Below are positions 24,905 to 33,036 of a stretch of DNA of 64,000 bases, in pieces; the first letter of the stretch is position 1; every line of letters begins with the position of its first letter. The position numbers and the translations under genes were made by a program. The notes under the pieces were generated by a model that searched no databases, was not told the origin of the DNA, and saw only the letters and a list, made by a program, of their open reading frames with translations. This DNA comes from Peptococcus simiae (GTDB taxonomy: Bacteria; Bacillota; Peptococcia; Peptococcales; Peptococcaceae), in assembly GCF_046097595.1 (NCBI RefSeq), contig NZ_JBJUVG010000008.1, forward strand, positions 29,877 through 93,876. The letters run 5' to 3'.

Positions 24905-26026
24905 TTAGCCTTTTGGAATGATATTTCCCTCTTGAACCGAAAAAACCTTGCTATTTTTAAATAATTCATGGCTAAGATCCAAGTGGGTACTGCTGATAAA
25001 GGTCTGAAGGTCCTGGTCCACCACCGCCTCCAGGAGGAGCCTTTGGCGGATGGGGTCCAGTTCACTCAGGACATCGTCTAAAAGGAGGATGGGCTGGCTG
25101 CCACAGCGTTGGCGGATGACATCCACTTCAGCCAGTTTCAGGGCCAGGATGGCCGTCCGCTGCTGACCCTGGCTGCCGAAGGTCCGTAAATCCTCCTGGC
25201 TGGCGTAAAAAACCAGGTCGTCCCGGTGGGGGCCAATACTGGTGCTGCCCGCCCGGATATCGTGTTGGCGCTGGTCAGCCAGGGCCTCCAGGAAAAGGCG
25301 CTCCAGGTCTTCTGCCCCTTCATTTTTGACCTGGGCCCCCAGGGAGGCCTGGTAGGTAATATTAAAGCCGGCCTTCCGGGCCATGTGCTCATGGACTTGC
25401 CGGGCTCGGGGAACCAGGTGGCGCAAAAAATCCAACCGATCAGCGATGAGCCGCGCCCCGGACTGGGCCAGGTTCCGGTCCCATACCGAAAGCTGGCCGG
25501 TCTCGGCCCGGCCGGCCCGGATATCCTTTAAAAGTTCATTGCGCTGGGCCAGGAGCTTGCGGTACTTCCGCCTTTCTAGGTCATAGCCGGGGTTGACCAG
25601 GCCCAGTTCCCGGTCTAAAAACCGCCGCCGCTCATCCGGGGACCCCTTGACCACAGCCAGGTCATCCGGGGTGAAGAGGACAGCCAGGAGTCGGTCCGGC
25701 AGGTCCTGGAGCTGGCGGTAGCTGACCCCATTGAGCCGCCAGCGCTTGGCGTGGCCGTTAAAGGCCAGCTCCAGGGGCAGCTGGCGACGGCTCCCCTCGG
25801 CCTGGATAATGGCCTTTAACCGGGCGGCCTCAGCCCCATGGTAGATGAGGTCCCGGTCCTTGGCGGCCCGAAAGCCATGGCCTACAGAAAGGGTATAAAG
25901 ACTTTCGATCAGGTTGGTCTTGCCCTGGCCATTGGGCCCAATGAGGAGGTTCAAAACCGGGGCCGGACTGATATCAACCCGGCGGTAGTTGCGAAAATAG
26001 GCCAGCTGGAGCCCTTGTATCAACAT
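24905..26026 (-). CDS. recF: DNA repair and recombination protein RecF
   Basis: 373 residues. N-terminal LQLAYFRNYR, Walker A GPNGQGKTNLIES around residue 30, the GSPDERRRFLDREL segment and the Walker B LLLDDVLSELD with the ABC-like signature SQGQQRT upstream. RecF helps load RecA at gaps. Its ATG overlaps the dnaN stop (TAATG). The small S4-domain gene often found between dnaN and recF is absent here. Confidence 0.96.
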   Translation of the reverse strand: MLIQGLQLAYFRNYRRVDISPAPVLNLLIGPNGQGKTNLIESLYTLSVGHGFRAAKDRDLIYHGAEAARLKAIIQAEGSRRQLPLELAFNGHAKRWRLNGVSYRQLQDLPDRLLAVLFTPDDLAVVKGSPDERRRFLDRELGLVNPGYDLERRKYRKLLAQRNELLKDIRAGRAETGQLSVWDRNLAQSGARLIADRLDFLRHLVPRARQVHEHMARKAGFNITYQASLGAQVKNEGAEDLERLFLEALADQRQHDIRAGSTSIGPHRDDLVFYASQEDLRTFGSQGQQRTAILALKLAEVDVIRQRCGSQPILLLDDVLSELDPIRQRLLLEAVVDQDLQTFISSTHLDLSHELFKNSKVFSVQEGNIIPKG

Positions 26027-27138
26027 TAGCGACGCAGGGGCAGGATGAGGTAGAGGTAGTCCTCGCCGGCCTGGGGCTTCATGACACAGGGGCCCATGGA
26101 CCCGTTAAAGGTCACATCCAGGTGGCTGTCATCCATGGCCTTTAGGGCATCGATCAGGTAGCGGGCATTGAAGGAAATATCAATGACCTCGCCCTCCTGG
26201 TAGACAGGCAGGTGCTCGTCGACCTTCCCGTAATCGCTGGCTGTCGAAATATGCAGGAGGTTGTTTTCAATATGGAAGGTGACCACGAAGGTCCCGTCCT
26301 TTTCTCGGCTGAAGAGGGTGGCCCGGTCCAGGGCATCCAGGAGGGGCTTACGCTCCAGCTTGACATAGGTCTGCCAGCCGGTGGGGATGACCTTGTCAAA
26401 GGGCGGAAAATCCCCCCGGATGCGCTGGGCCAGGAGGCGGATTTGGGCCGTTTTAAAGAGAACCTGGCGGTCGCTGATTTCCAGTTCAACCGGGTCTTCG
26501 CTGCCGGAAACAATCCGGGCCCATTCATTCAAGGCCCGGACCGGGATAATTAAGTCGTGATCGGCCCCGTTTTTATTATTGAGGACGGTGATTTTCTTGG
26601 CCAGGCGGAAGCTGTCCGTCCCAACCACGGTCAGTTCATGGCCCCGGATTTGAAAGAGGAGGCCGGTAAAGACCGGGCGGACTTCGTCGGCATTGACGGC
26701 AAAGGCTGTATGGCTGACCGCTTCACTAAAGTCCTTGGCGGTCAGGGTCACTTCAGCCGGAGACACGGCCGGTGGAAAAGTCGGGTATTCCCGGCCCGGC
26801 CAACCGTATAAGTCGGCGGTGTTATCCCCATAGCTAATGGTCATATGGTCGGCCCCGTCCTTACTGGTATTGTGGAAAATAATTCGGCCATCGGGCAGGC
26901 GACGGACCAGGTCAGTAAAACCCCGGCCCTGGACGACCGTCTCCCCGGGTTCAATAACTTCCACAGGAACGGTTACCTCCAGGCGGACCTCCAGGTCTGA
27001 GGCGGTCATGGTGAGTTGGTCCCGGTCACAGGTCAGGTGGATACCGGACAGGATAGCCATGGTGTTTTTTGAGCTCAGTGCGCGCTGGACAATTTGCAGG
27101 GCATCGGTAAGATTTTCCTTAATGGCTGAAAATTGCAT
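26026..27138 (-). CDS. dnaN: DNA polymerase III beta sliding clamp
   Basis: 370 residues in three similar domains. Visible are the start MQFSAIKENLTDALQIVQRALSSK, ILSGIHLTC, EVRPVFTGLLFQ and the C-terminal YLYLILPLRR tail typical of the clamp. AAAGGAG precedes the ATG. It follows dnaA after the first origin box cluster and is coupled to recF. Confidence 0.97.
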   Translation of the reverse strand: MQFSAIKENLTDALQIVQRALSSKNTMAILSGIHLTCDRDQLTMTASDLEVRLEVTVPVEVIEPGETVVQGRGFTDLVRRLPDGRIIFHNTSKDGADHMTISYGDNTADLYGWPGREYPTFPPAVSPAEVTLTAKDFSEAVSHTAFAVNADEVRPVFTGLLFQIRGHELTVVGTDSFRLAKKITVLNNKNGADHDLIIPVRALNEWARIVSGSEDPVELEISDRQVLFKTAQIRLLAQRIRGDFPPFDKVIPTGWQTYVKLERKPLLDALDRATLFSREKDGTFVVTFHIENNLLHISTASDYGKVDEHLPVYQEGEVIDISFNARYLIDALKAMDDSHLDVTFNGSMGPCVMKPQAGEDYLYLILPLRR

Positions 27139-27202
27139 GGCAGGCTCCTTTCTTCTTCTTCAGGATATATCTTAGTAGCAGTAGTAGTAGGCAGGGTGGA
27201 TA

Positions 27203-27525
27203 TGTGGATAAGTTCATAAAAGACCGACGGATGCCCAAAAATAGGTTGGGGAAAAGCCTATGGAAAAGCGAAGGGTTTTATCCACAGTATCCAAAGGTCT
27301 GGGGGATCTTGTGGATAAAGAGGGTCTTTTCCACAAAATATCCCCAGTTATCCCCACAAGGGGCAAAATAGCGGTTTTTCGGGCATTATATTTATAAAAA
27401 TATACTTATTTATTTATCCACACACTTGTGGAAAATAATGTGGATAAGAAAGGGCTTAACCACGTGTTTTATAAGCTTTTTCCACTTATTGTGTAAAAAA
27501 CAAGTGAAAAAAGGACTTTTCCACA
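27203..27525. other. oriC part 1: DnaA boxes and AT-rich unwinding region (dnaA-dnaN)
   Basis: Five perfect DnaA boxes (TTATCCACA or complement) at 27203, 27278, 27310, 27414 and 27439, with near matches at 27327, 27348, 27427 and 27517. A very AT-rich stretch (27385-27417) adjoins the 27414 box, as expected for the unwinding element. It fills the 388-base dnaA-dnaN gap, the position of the replication bubble in Bacillus. No gene present. Confidence 0.9.
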
Positions 27526-27526
27526 G

Positions 27527-28912
27527 CTATTCGCCCCGTAAAATCTTAATCAGGTTATTGACTGTGGCCTTAACAGCCGGGTCTTTCTTTATTTCTGCAT
27601 CGATTTTTTCAATGGCGTGGATGACCGTGGTGTGGTCCCGGCCGCCAAAGATTTCCCCAATTTTGGGCAGGCTCATATCGGTCAATTCCCGGCAGAGGTA
27701 CATGGCCACCTGGCGGGGGAAGACGATGTTCCGGTTCCGGCGTTTGCCCAGGAGTTCTTCCAGGCGGACCCCATAGGTATCACAGACCTGGTTTTGGATG
27801 CTTTCGCCGGTAATGGCCTTGTCGACGCCGATTTCAACGTATTGTTCCAGGAAGTCTTTGGCCAGGTCCAGGGTCAGGGGGAGATTGTTCATGGTGGCAT
27901 AGGAGGTCAGGGAGAGGAGGGCCCCCTCCAGTTCCCGGATATTGGTTTCCATATGCTCAGCCATAAAGGCGGTGATATCGTCAGAGACTTCCTTATGGTC
28001 CATCTGGGCCTTTTTCCGCAAGATGGCGATCCGGGTTTCCAGGTCCGGCGGCTGGATGTCGGTAATGAGGCCCCATTCAAACCGGGTCCGCAACCGTTCT
28101 TCCAGGGTCGGGATTTCCTTAGGTGTCCGGTCCGAGGAAATGACGATCTGCTTATTTTTTTCATATAATTCGTTGAAGGTGTGGAAGAATTCTTCCTGGG
28201 TCCCCTCTTTTTTCGCTAAAAATTGAATATCGTCAATTAAGAGGAGGTCCGCCTTCCGATACTTATCGCGGAAGGTGTTGGGTCGGTTGTCCCGGATGGA
28301 GTCGATGAGTTCATTGGTAAATTTTTCACTGGATACATAAATAATATTGGCCCCGGGCTGGGACTTAATAATATGGTGGGCGATGGCATGCATGAGGTGG
28401 GTCTTGCCCAGGCCGGACCCCCCATAAATAAAGAGGGGGTTGTAGACCTTTTTATCATTTAAATCCATAGCCATCCCTTCGGCAATGGCCAGGCTGGCCG
28501 CATGGGCGAACTGGTTGGACTTGCCGACGACGAAGTTTTCAAAGGTATTTTGGGTATTGATCCGGTAGCGGCCCATGAGAAGCATAGGCTCTTCTTCTTT
28601 TGGGGCGGGCCGGGCGGATTCGGCAATTTTAGGGAGGTCCATCTTGTCCAGGTCCTCGGCAAAGGCGATGATTTTGACCTTGACGTCTTTTTCGCCGCTT
28701 TCCTCACTGATGAGGCGTTCCAGGGTCCGTAAATGGGCCGGCGGCATCATTTCAGCCTTCATGGCGTCCCCGGCCGCCAGGATGTAGGTGCCTTCATAGT
28801 AGCCGGCCAAGGTCATATTCTTAAAAAAGGTGTCATAAGTCGGTCCGTTGACCTCATCTTCAAGCTTGGCCATGACCCCTTGCCAAATGCCCTGATAGTG
28901 CTCGTTGGTCAT
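27527..28912 (-). CDS. dnaA: Chromosomal replication initiator DnaA
   Basis: 461 residues: N-terminal domain I, a short linker, the AAA+ domain with Walker A GGSGLGKTHLMHA and Walker B LLLIDDIQF, and the DNA-binding domain ending with GGRDHTTVIHAIEKI. It binds the flanking boxes and opens the origin. ATG 28912 (MTNEHYQG) has AAAGGAG 6 bases upstream; an in-frame extension to 28990 lacks a ribosome site. Confidence 0.97.
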   Translation of the reverse strand: MTNEHYQGIWQGVMAKLEDEVNGPTYDTFFKNMTLAGYYEGTYILAAGDAMKAEMMPPAHLRTLERLISEESGEKDVKVKIIAFAEDLDKMDLPKIAESARPAPKEEEPMLLMGRYRINTQNTFENFVVGKSNQFAHAASLAIAEGMAMDLNDKKVYNPLFIYGGSGLGKTHLMHAIAHHIIKSQPGANIIYVSSEKFTNELIDSIRDNRPNTFRDKYRKADLLLIDDIQFLAKKEGTQEEFFHTFNELYEKNKQIVISSDRTPKEIPTLEERLRTRFEWGLITDIQPPDLETRIAILRKKAQMDHKEVSDDITAFMAEHMETNIRELEGALLSLTSYATMNNLPLTLDLAKDFLEQYVEIGVDKAITGESIQNQVCDTYGVRLEELLGKRRNRNIVFPRQVAMYLCRELTDMSLPKIGEIFGGRDHTTVIHAIEKIDAEIKKDPAVKATVNNLIKILRGE

Positions 28913-28998
28913 AGGTGCTCCTTTTCTTTCCATCATTGCATGAGCCGGTCCGCCAGCTGGTGGGCCGGTATTGGTTAGATATATAGGCATATACTAAA

Positions 28999-29371
28999 TT
29001 ATCCACAATAGAGGGTCTTATGTGGATAAAATTATAAAGTGAATGAGTTTATCATAGCAAAATGGCTGAAACTTATCAACAAGTAGCCGGTGAGATTCCT
29101 TAAAAGTTTCTTTATAAAAAAATAAGGCGCCAAAACCGGGTCCGGCAGGGGTGTCTACCCTTAGGTAAAAAGGCTGATTTTTGGCCTTTTTTGCCTTATA
29201 TAGGGGGAAAGGGCCCTCCGCTACTTTTTAAAAGGCTTGTGCGTGGGGGCTACAGGGCTTATACACATTATGCACAGCCTGTGCATAAGTCAAAAATGGC
29301 TCAATTAAGCCGGTTAAAACATTTGAGTTATCCCCAATTCACAATAACAAATCTGTGGATAATGTGGATAA
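28999..29371. other. oriC part 2: DnaA boxes (dnaA-rpmH)
   Basis: Perfect DnaA boxes at 28999, 29021, 29354 and 29363, the last two directly abutting, plus one-mismatch boxes at 29073, 29259, 29268, 29280 and 29328. The gap from 28913 to 29545 (633 bases) has no gene. A T-rich hairpin (AAAAAGGC / GGCCTTTTTT, ~29166-29190) also lies here. The 28999 and 29021 boxes sit at the dnaA promoter, suggesting autoregulation. Confidence 0.88.
29031..29060 (-). promoter_or_regulatory. Candidate dnaA promoter
   Basis: Minus strand TTGCTA (29055-29060), 18 bases, TATAAT (29031-29036). DnaA boxes at 29021 and 28999 lie immediately downstream, in position to repress. Confidence 0.5.
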
Positions 29372-29479
29372 GGTCAGTGGATTTCGGTTCTTTCGCTCTT
29401 TTAAGGCCCTTCAATTTGGGGATAAAATGTTAATTAAGAGAAAAAAGGCGGTTTTTCTGGATAAATACACAGTTTTTTC

Positions 29480-29508
29480 TTGACCAGGTATTTTTATTGA
29501 AGTATAAT
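29480..29508 (+). promoter_or_regulatory. rpmH promoter
   Basis: TTGACC (29480-29485), 17 bases, TATAAT (29503-29508); a near-consensus promoter 38 bases before rpmH. Confidence 0.85.
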
Positions 29509-29545
29509 GTACGTCGTATGTAAAATTGGTCAGGAGGTGTCATGA

Positions 29546-29680
29546 ATGAAACGTACCTATCAACCTAAAAGAAGAAAACATCAACGCGTGCATGGTTTTC
29601 GCAAACGCATGTTAACTAAAAATGGCCGTAACGTTTTAAAAAGAAGAAGAGCGAGAGGCAGAAAACGTTTAAGCGCGTAA
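29546..29680 (+). CDS. rpmH: 50S ribosomal protein L34
   Basis: 44 residues, MKRTYQPKRRK, then GFRKRM and a very basic end (RARGRKRLSA), the invariant pattern of L34. The start is the second of two overlapping ATGs (29546). GGAGGTG lies just upstream. It diverges from dnaA across the origin, as in other Firmicutes. Confidence 0.97.
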   Translation: MKRTYQPKRRKHQRVHGFRKRMLTKNGRNVLKRRRARGRKRLSA

Positions 29681-29691
29681 CTTCATACTTG

Positions 29692-29715
29692 AAGGCCCGG
29701 TGTGGCCTTTTTTTT
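29692..29715 (+). terminator. Attenuating terminator between rpmH and rnpA
   Basis: AAGGCC, 6-base loop, GGCCTT, then a run of eight T. It likely lowers rnpA and downstream expression relative to rpmH. Confidence 0.75.
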
Positions 29716-29757
29716 CTCATTTTCAAAAATGCTTGAACCAGTAAAAGAAGGGATTTT

Positions 29758-30120
29758 GTGCTGCAAAAAGCCAACCGCCTGAGAAGTGATGCTTCATTTC
29801 AAAGGGTCTATCAATACAAGAAAAGTTTGGCCAACCGCTACCTGGTTTGCTACCAATATCCCCGAGCTGATGAAGGTCCGACGCGGATAGGATTTTCCAT
29901 TTCGAAAAAGGTCGGTAAGGCCCATACCCGCAATTATTTAAAGCGGGTCCTGGGGGAAGTGAGCCGGCTGCACTTAGACCGTATTCCCCGGGGGTATGAC
30001 ATCATTATTATTGTCCGCCAGCCGGCGGCGCAGCTCGCCTATGATGGGCTTGAAAAACACTACCTATCACTACTCAAAAAGGGAGGACTCTATGACGCTC
30101 CCAGCAAAAGCGGCACTTAA
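29758..30120 (+). CDS. rnpA: Ribonuclease P protein component
   Basis: 120 residues. It assists the RNase P RNA in removing tRNA 5' leaders. The family motif reads RIGFSISKKVGKAHTRNYLKRVLGE; the central RNR of other species appears as TRNYLKR. The start is GTG 29758 with AGAAGG upstream. The end overlaps yidD by 29 bases. Confidence 0.95.
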   Translation: MLQKANRLRSDASFQRVYQYKKSLANRYLVCYQYPRADEGPTRIGFSISKKVGKAHTRNYLKRVLGEVSRLHLDRIPRGYDIIIIVRQPAAQLAYDGLEKHYLSLLKKGGLYDAPSKSGT

Positions 30121-30328
30121 ACTAATCGGCCTCTACCGCCAGTATATTTCCCCATTAAAACCAACGCCGACTTGTCGCTTTATTCCAACCTGTTCCCAAT
30201 ATGCCTATGAGGCCATTACCCGCTTTGGTTTTTTTCGCGGGGGTCTATTGGCTCTTTGGCGGATCTTGCGCTGCAACCCCTTTTGTAAGAGCGGCTATGA
30301 TCCGGTGCCTAAAAAATTCGGGAGGTGA
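30092..30328 (+). CDS. yidD: Membrane protein insertion efficiency factor YidD
   Basis: 78 residues with the diagnostic ISPLKPTPTCRFIPTCSQYA segment (two conserved Cys), FFRGGLLALWRILRCNPF and GYDPVP. It is a small membrane-associated helper of YidC insertion. ATG 30092 has GGGAGG upstream, inside the end of rnpA. Confidence 0.95.
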   Translation: MTLPAKAALKLIGLYRQYISPLKPTPTCRFIPTCSQYAYEAITRFGFFRGGLLALWRILRCNPFCKSGYDPVPKKFGR

Positions 30329-30352
30329 ATGCCTCGTTTTTGAGGCAGGTAT

Positions 30353-31234
30353 TTGAATACACTAGTTCAATTTATGACAAGCGTCATTGGCGCTTTTTAT
30401 GACTTTACACAAACCATTGGCTTCCCCAGCTATGCCCTGGCCATTATCCTCGTCGGGGTCGTGGTGCGGATTTTACTCTTCCCCCTCTCCTTAAAGCAGA
30501 TGAAGTCCATGCTGGGGATGAGCGAAATTCAGCCGGAGCTGAAGGAAATCCAGGCCAAGTATGCCAGTAACCGGGAAAAAATGAATGAAGAAATGCAGCG
30601 GCTCTACGTCGAGTACGAGGTCAATCCCATGGCCGGCTGCCTGCCCATCCTCATTCAAATGCCCATCTTATACGCTCTCTTCCGGGCCTTGCGGACCTTC
30701 CAGTTTACTGAAAACGATAGTTTTTTCTGGATTGAACACTTAAACGACAAGGACCCCTACTTTATCCTGCCGGTGGTCCTGGCTATCGTTATGTTCTTAC
30801 AGCAACGCCTGTCCATGCCCAAGGGGAGCCCCATGGCAGACAACCCTTCTATGAAGGCCATGCTCTATGTCATGCCCGTCATGATGGGGGTTTTCGCCCT
30901 TCAATTCCCGGCCGGTCTCTGCGTTTACTGGGTGACCACATCCACCCTGATGATCTTCCAACAAATCATTATGAATAAACAACGGAAGAAAGAGCAGGAA
31001 AGACGGGCTGAAGAACGGGCCAAACGTCAGGCTGAACGGGAACTCAAGGCCAAAGAAGAACGCTTAAAGGGCCATAACCCCTCTAAGAAAAAGACCAAAA
31101 AAGAACTCAAGGCCATCCACAAGGCCAAAAAGGGAACCGGCTACAAGGCCCCCAGCCAAGCCGGCAGCACCAAGGGTTTTGACCCGAACAATCCGAAAGC
31201 CGTTTATAGACCAGCTAATAAGAAGAAAAACTAA
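30353..31234 (+). CDS. yidC: Membrane protein insertase YidC (SpoIIIJ type)
   Basis: 293 residues, Oxa1/YidC Gram-positive form with five predicted helices and the conserved groove arginine (VVVRILLFP, Arg39). Then PMAGCLPILIQMPILYALFRAL and a strongly basic C-terminal tail (about 205-293) rich in Lys and Glu, suited to ribosome binding. No lipobox cysteine is evident at the N-terminus, unlike Bacillus SpoIIIJ. The start is TTG 30353 with AGGCAGGT just upstream; ATG 30374 is the first ATG. A four-codon reading frame with a strong ribosome site precedes it. Confidence 0.93.
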   Translation: MNTLVQFMTSVIGAFYDFTQTIGFPSYALAIILVGVVVRILLFPLSLKQMKSMLGMSEIQPELKEIQAKYASNREKMNEEMQRLYVEYEVNPMAGCLPILIQMPILYALFRALRTFQFTENDSFFWIEHLNDKDPYFILPVVLAIVMFLQQRLSMPKGSPMADNPSMKAMLYVMPVMMGVFALQFPAGLCVYWVTTSTLMIFQQIIMNKQRKKEQERRAEERAKRQAERELKAKEERLKGHNPSKKKTKKELKAIHKAKKGTGYKAPSQAGSTKGFDPNNPKAVYRPANKKKN

Positions 31235-31263
31235 GCACCTTTTTTAAGATAGGAAGGGATATT

Positions 31264-32034
31264 ATGAGACGTCAACAATTTACTGGCAAGACCCTTGCCG
31301 AGGCTGTTGCAACAGCTGCGCGTGAACTTGGCCTCTCGGAAAATGCCTTGGACTACACGGTCTTGGAAAAAGCCAGCAAAGGATTTTTAGGCTTTGGGGC
31401 AAAAGAGGCCCGCATTGAAGTGGTCCTGCCAGACCCGGCCGGTCAAGAGACCCCGGCTGCCCCCATGGCCCAACCCCGCCTGGAAGAAAAAGAGGACAAA
31501 ACCCCGGAGGCGCCCCAGGCAGCCAGCCCGGCCCCTGCAGAAGCACCTGCAAGTGACCAGGCCGACTCGGATGACCTGCTGACCCCGGAAGATATCGGCC
31601 TTGCCTTCCTGGCCCCTATTTTTGAGGCCCTGGAAGTCAACCCTACCGTAGAAATTCAGGAAGATGACGACCAAATCACCTTTGCCATGTACGGCGAAGA
31701 AGTGGGCATCTTAATCGGCCGGCGGGGCGATACCTTAAATGCCCTCCAGTTCCTCCTTTCCCTGGCCATCAACCGCCGCCTGGGCGGCCACAAACGGGTC
31801 ATCTTAGACTGTGAAGACTACCGGACCCGTCGGGCAGATACCCTCAGCGCCCTGGCCCACCGGATGGCCGACAAGGCCCGGGAAACCGGCCGTCGCGTCA
31901 GTCTGGACCCCATGAATGCCGCTGAACGTCGCCTTGTCCACCTGGCCCTGGAAAAAGAGCCGGACATTAAGGCGGAAAGTTACGGGGAAGACCCCCACCG
32001 TAAAATCGTTATCTATCCCCAGCAGCACCAATAA
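31264..32034 (+). CDS. khpB: RNA-binding protein KhpB/Jag (SpoIIIJ-associated)
   Basis: 256 residues. An N-terminal Jag domain (QFTGKTLAEAVATAARELG, ending KGFLGFGAKEARIEV), a Glu/Pro/Ala linker (~58-105), a KH domain (GILIGRRGDTLNALQFLLSLAIN) and a C-terminal R3H domain with ERRLVHLAL. It binds RNA, usually with KhpA, and influences cell elongation and division. It ends the rpmH-rnpA-yidD-yidC-khpB run. Confidence 0.95.
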   Translation: MRRQQFTGKTLAEAVATAARELGLSENALDYTVLEKASKGFLGFGAKEARIEVVLPDPAGQETPAAPMAQPRLEEKEDKTPEAPQAASPAPAEAPASDQADSDDLLTPEDIGLAFLAPIFEALEVNPTVEIQEDDDQITFAMYGEEVGILIGRRGDTLNALQFLLSLAINRRLGGHKRVILDCEDYRTRRADTLSALAHRMADKARETGRRVSLDPMNAAERRLVHLALEKEPDIKAESYGEDPHRKIVIYPQQHQ

Positions 32035-32041
32035 AAGACCC

Positions 32042-32087
32042 AAAAAGGGCCCCTGGTTTGATCACCGTCAAACCAGGGGCCCTTTTT
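32042..32087. terminator. Strong bidirectional terminator after khpB
   Basis: A 20-bp perfect stem (AAAAAGGGCCCCTGGTTTGA and complement) with a 6-base loop, T-rich on both strands, between convergent genes. Confidence 0.9.
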
Positions 32088-32109
32088 CCTGCCTATATGC
32101 TATTTTTTT

Positions 32110-32514
32110 CTAGTCTTGGTCAGTCAACTGGCCAGCTGCAGTCTTTTCTTCCCCCACAGCCCCCTGGTCTTCATCTGCCAGGCCGGGCTGATTTTTTTCT
32201 GCATTGACCCGCTTTAATTCAACTTCAGCAATGGCCCGGACCGCTTCCTTGCCATATTCATCTAATTGTTTGTAAAGGGCCAGGACCTCTTCCTCATCAA
32301 TGGAGCTGTCTTCCGTTTCACCGGTGGCAAAAAAGTCCAGGGTTACATTTAAATTATCAGCTAAAGCCTGCAGGATGCGGATATCCACCTTGGTATTATC
32401 TCGCTTTATAATCCCATAGATGGTTTGCGGGCTAATATCTGTTTCTTTTGCTAATTTGTTCACATTCGTGTCACGGTACTCAATCAGTGTCTTTAACTTT
32501 GTTCCGATGGCCAT
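32110..32514 (-). CDS. XRE family helix-turn-helix regulator
   Basis: 134 residues. The Cro/C1-type DNA-binding domain is at ~4-62 (LIEYRDTNVNKLAKETDISPQTIYGIIKRDN), followed by an acidic segment (~70-95) and a polar disordered tail with Glu, Gln and Gly. No ligand or protease domain is seen. Its upstream region contains two direct copies of ATAAAAAGT (32553-32575) that could be operators. Regulon unknown. Convergent with khpB and divergent from glutamate dehydrogenase. Confidence 0.88.
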   Translation of the reverse strand: MAIGTKLKTLIEYRDTNVNKLAKETDISPQTIYGIIKRDNTKVDIRILQALADNLNVTLDFFATGETEDSSIDEEEVLALYKQLDEYGKEAVRAIAEVELKRVNAEKNQPGLADEDQGAVGEEKTAAGQLTDQD

Positions 32515-33036
32515 CCGGAACCCTCCTTAACAAAACATTACTAAAAATGACTTTATAAAAAGTGATAAAAAGTAGAAATGAATAATTTTAATGGTTATAT
32601 AACTAGCTTTTTCATTATAATACCATAGCCATAGGGAATATTCTATACATAAAAATTAAAAAATAACTAAAAATAAGGTTCGTCATAGCCGCCATATTGG
32701 CGGGCTGATGGGCCGTCGACAGGCTAGTCATTTGCCATCCATTTAAGGCCCACTTTCTCTTAAGCCAGGAGGCCGGGAGGCCGTAAATATAAGATAAAAA
32801 ATCACCCTATAAATAATCATTTATAAGGAATAAGTTCAGGCGCACCCAGGCAGTAAGGGCGGAAAGAAGCCTAAAATGTCTTCTTTATAGCTAATAAATG
32901 ATGCATAAAAAAAATTAAAGGATAAAGTGCTTAAATTCCTTGAAATTTGCTTATTTTTATTTTTCAAAATCTTTGCTTTGTGCTATACTGAACTTAGTAA
33001 GTGGTTTCCATTACTAAATTTTAGGAGGTTGCTAAA
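32515..33036. other. Long AT-rich intergenic region (XRE / gdhA)
   Basis: 522 bases without a convincing reading frame. Features seen: direct repeats near the XRE start, a GC hairpin around CCGCC-atatt-GGCGG (32690-32705), an inverted repeat CCTATAAAT-aatc-ATTTATAAGG (32806-32828) and the gdhA promoter. It may hold a long leader or a small RNA, but nothing identifiable. Confidence 0.5.
32961..32989 (+). promoter_or_regulatory. gdhA promoter with extended -10
   Basis: TGC-TATACT (32981-32989) with a weak TTTTCA -35 at 32961-32966, 17 bases apart. The gene starts 48 bases downstream. Confidence 0.55.

Noticed and set aside
27471..27476. CACGTG as a third parS site
   Set aside because: Only the central hexamer matches; the flanking arms do not fit TGTTTC/GAAACA.
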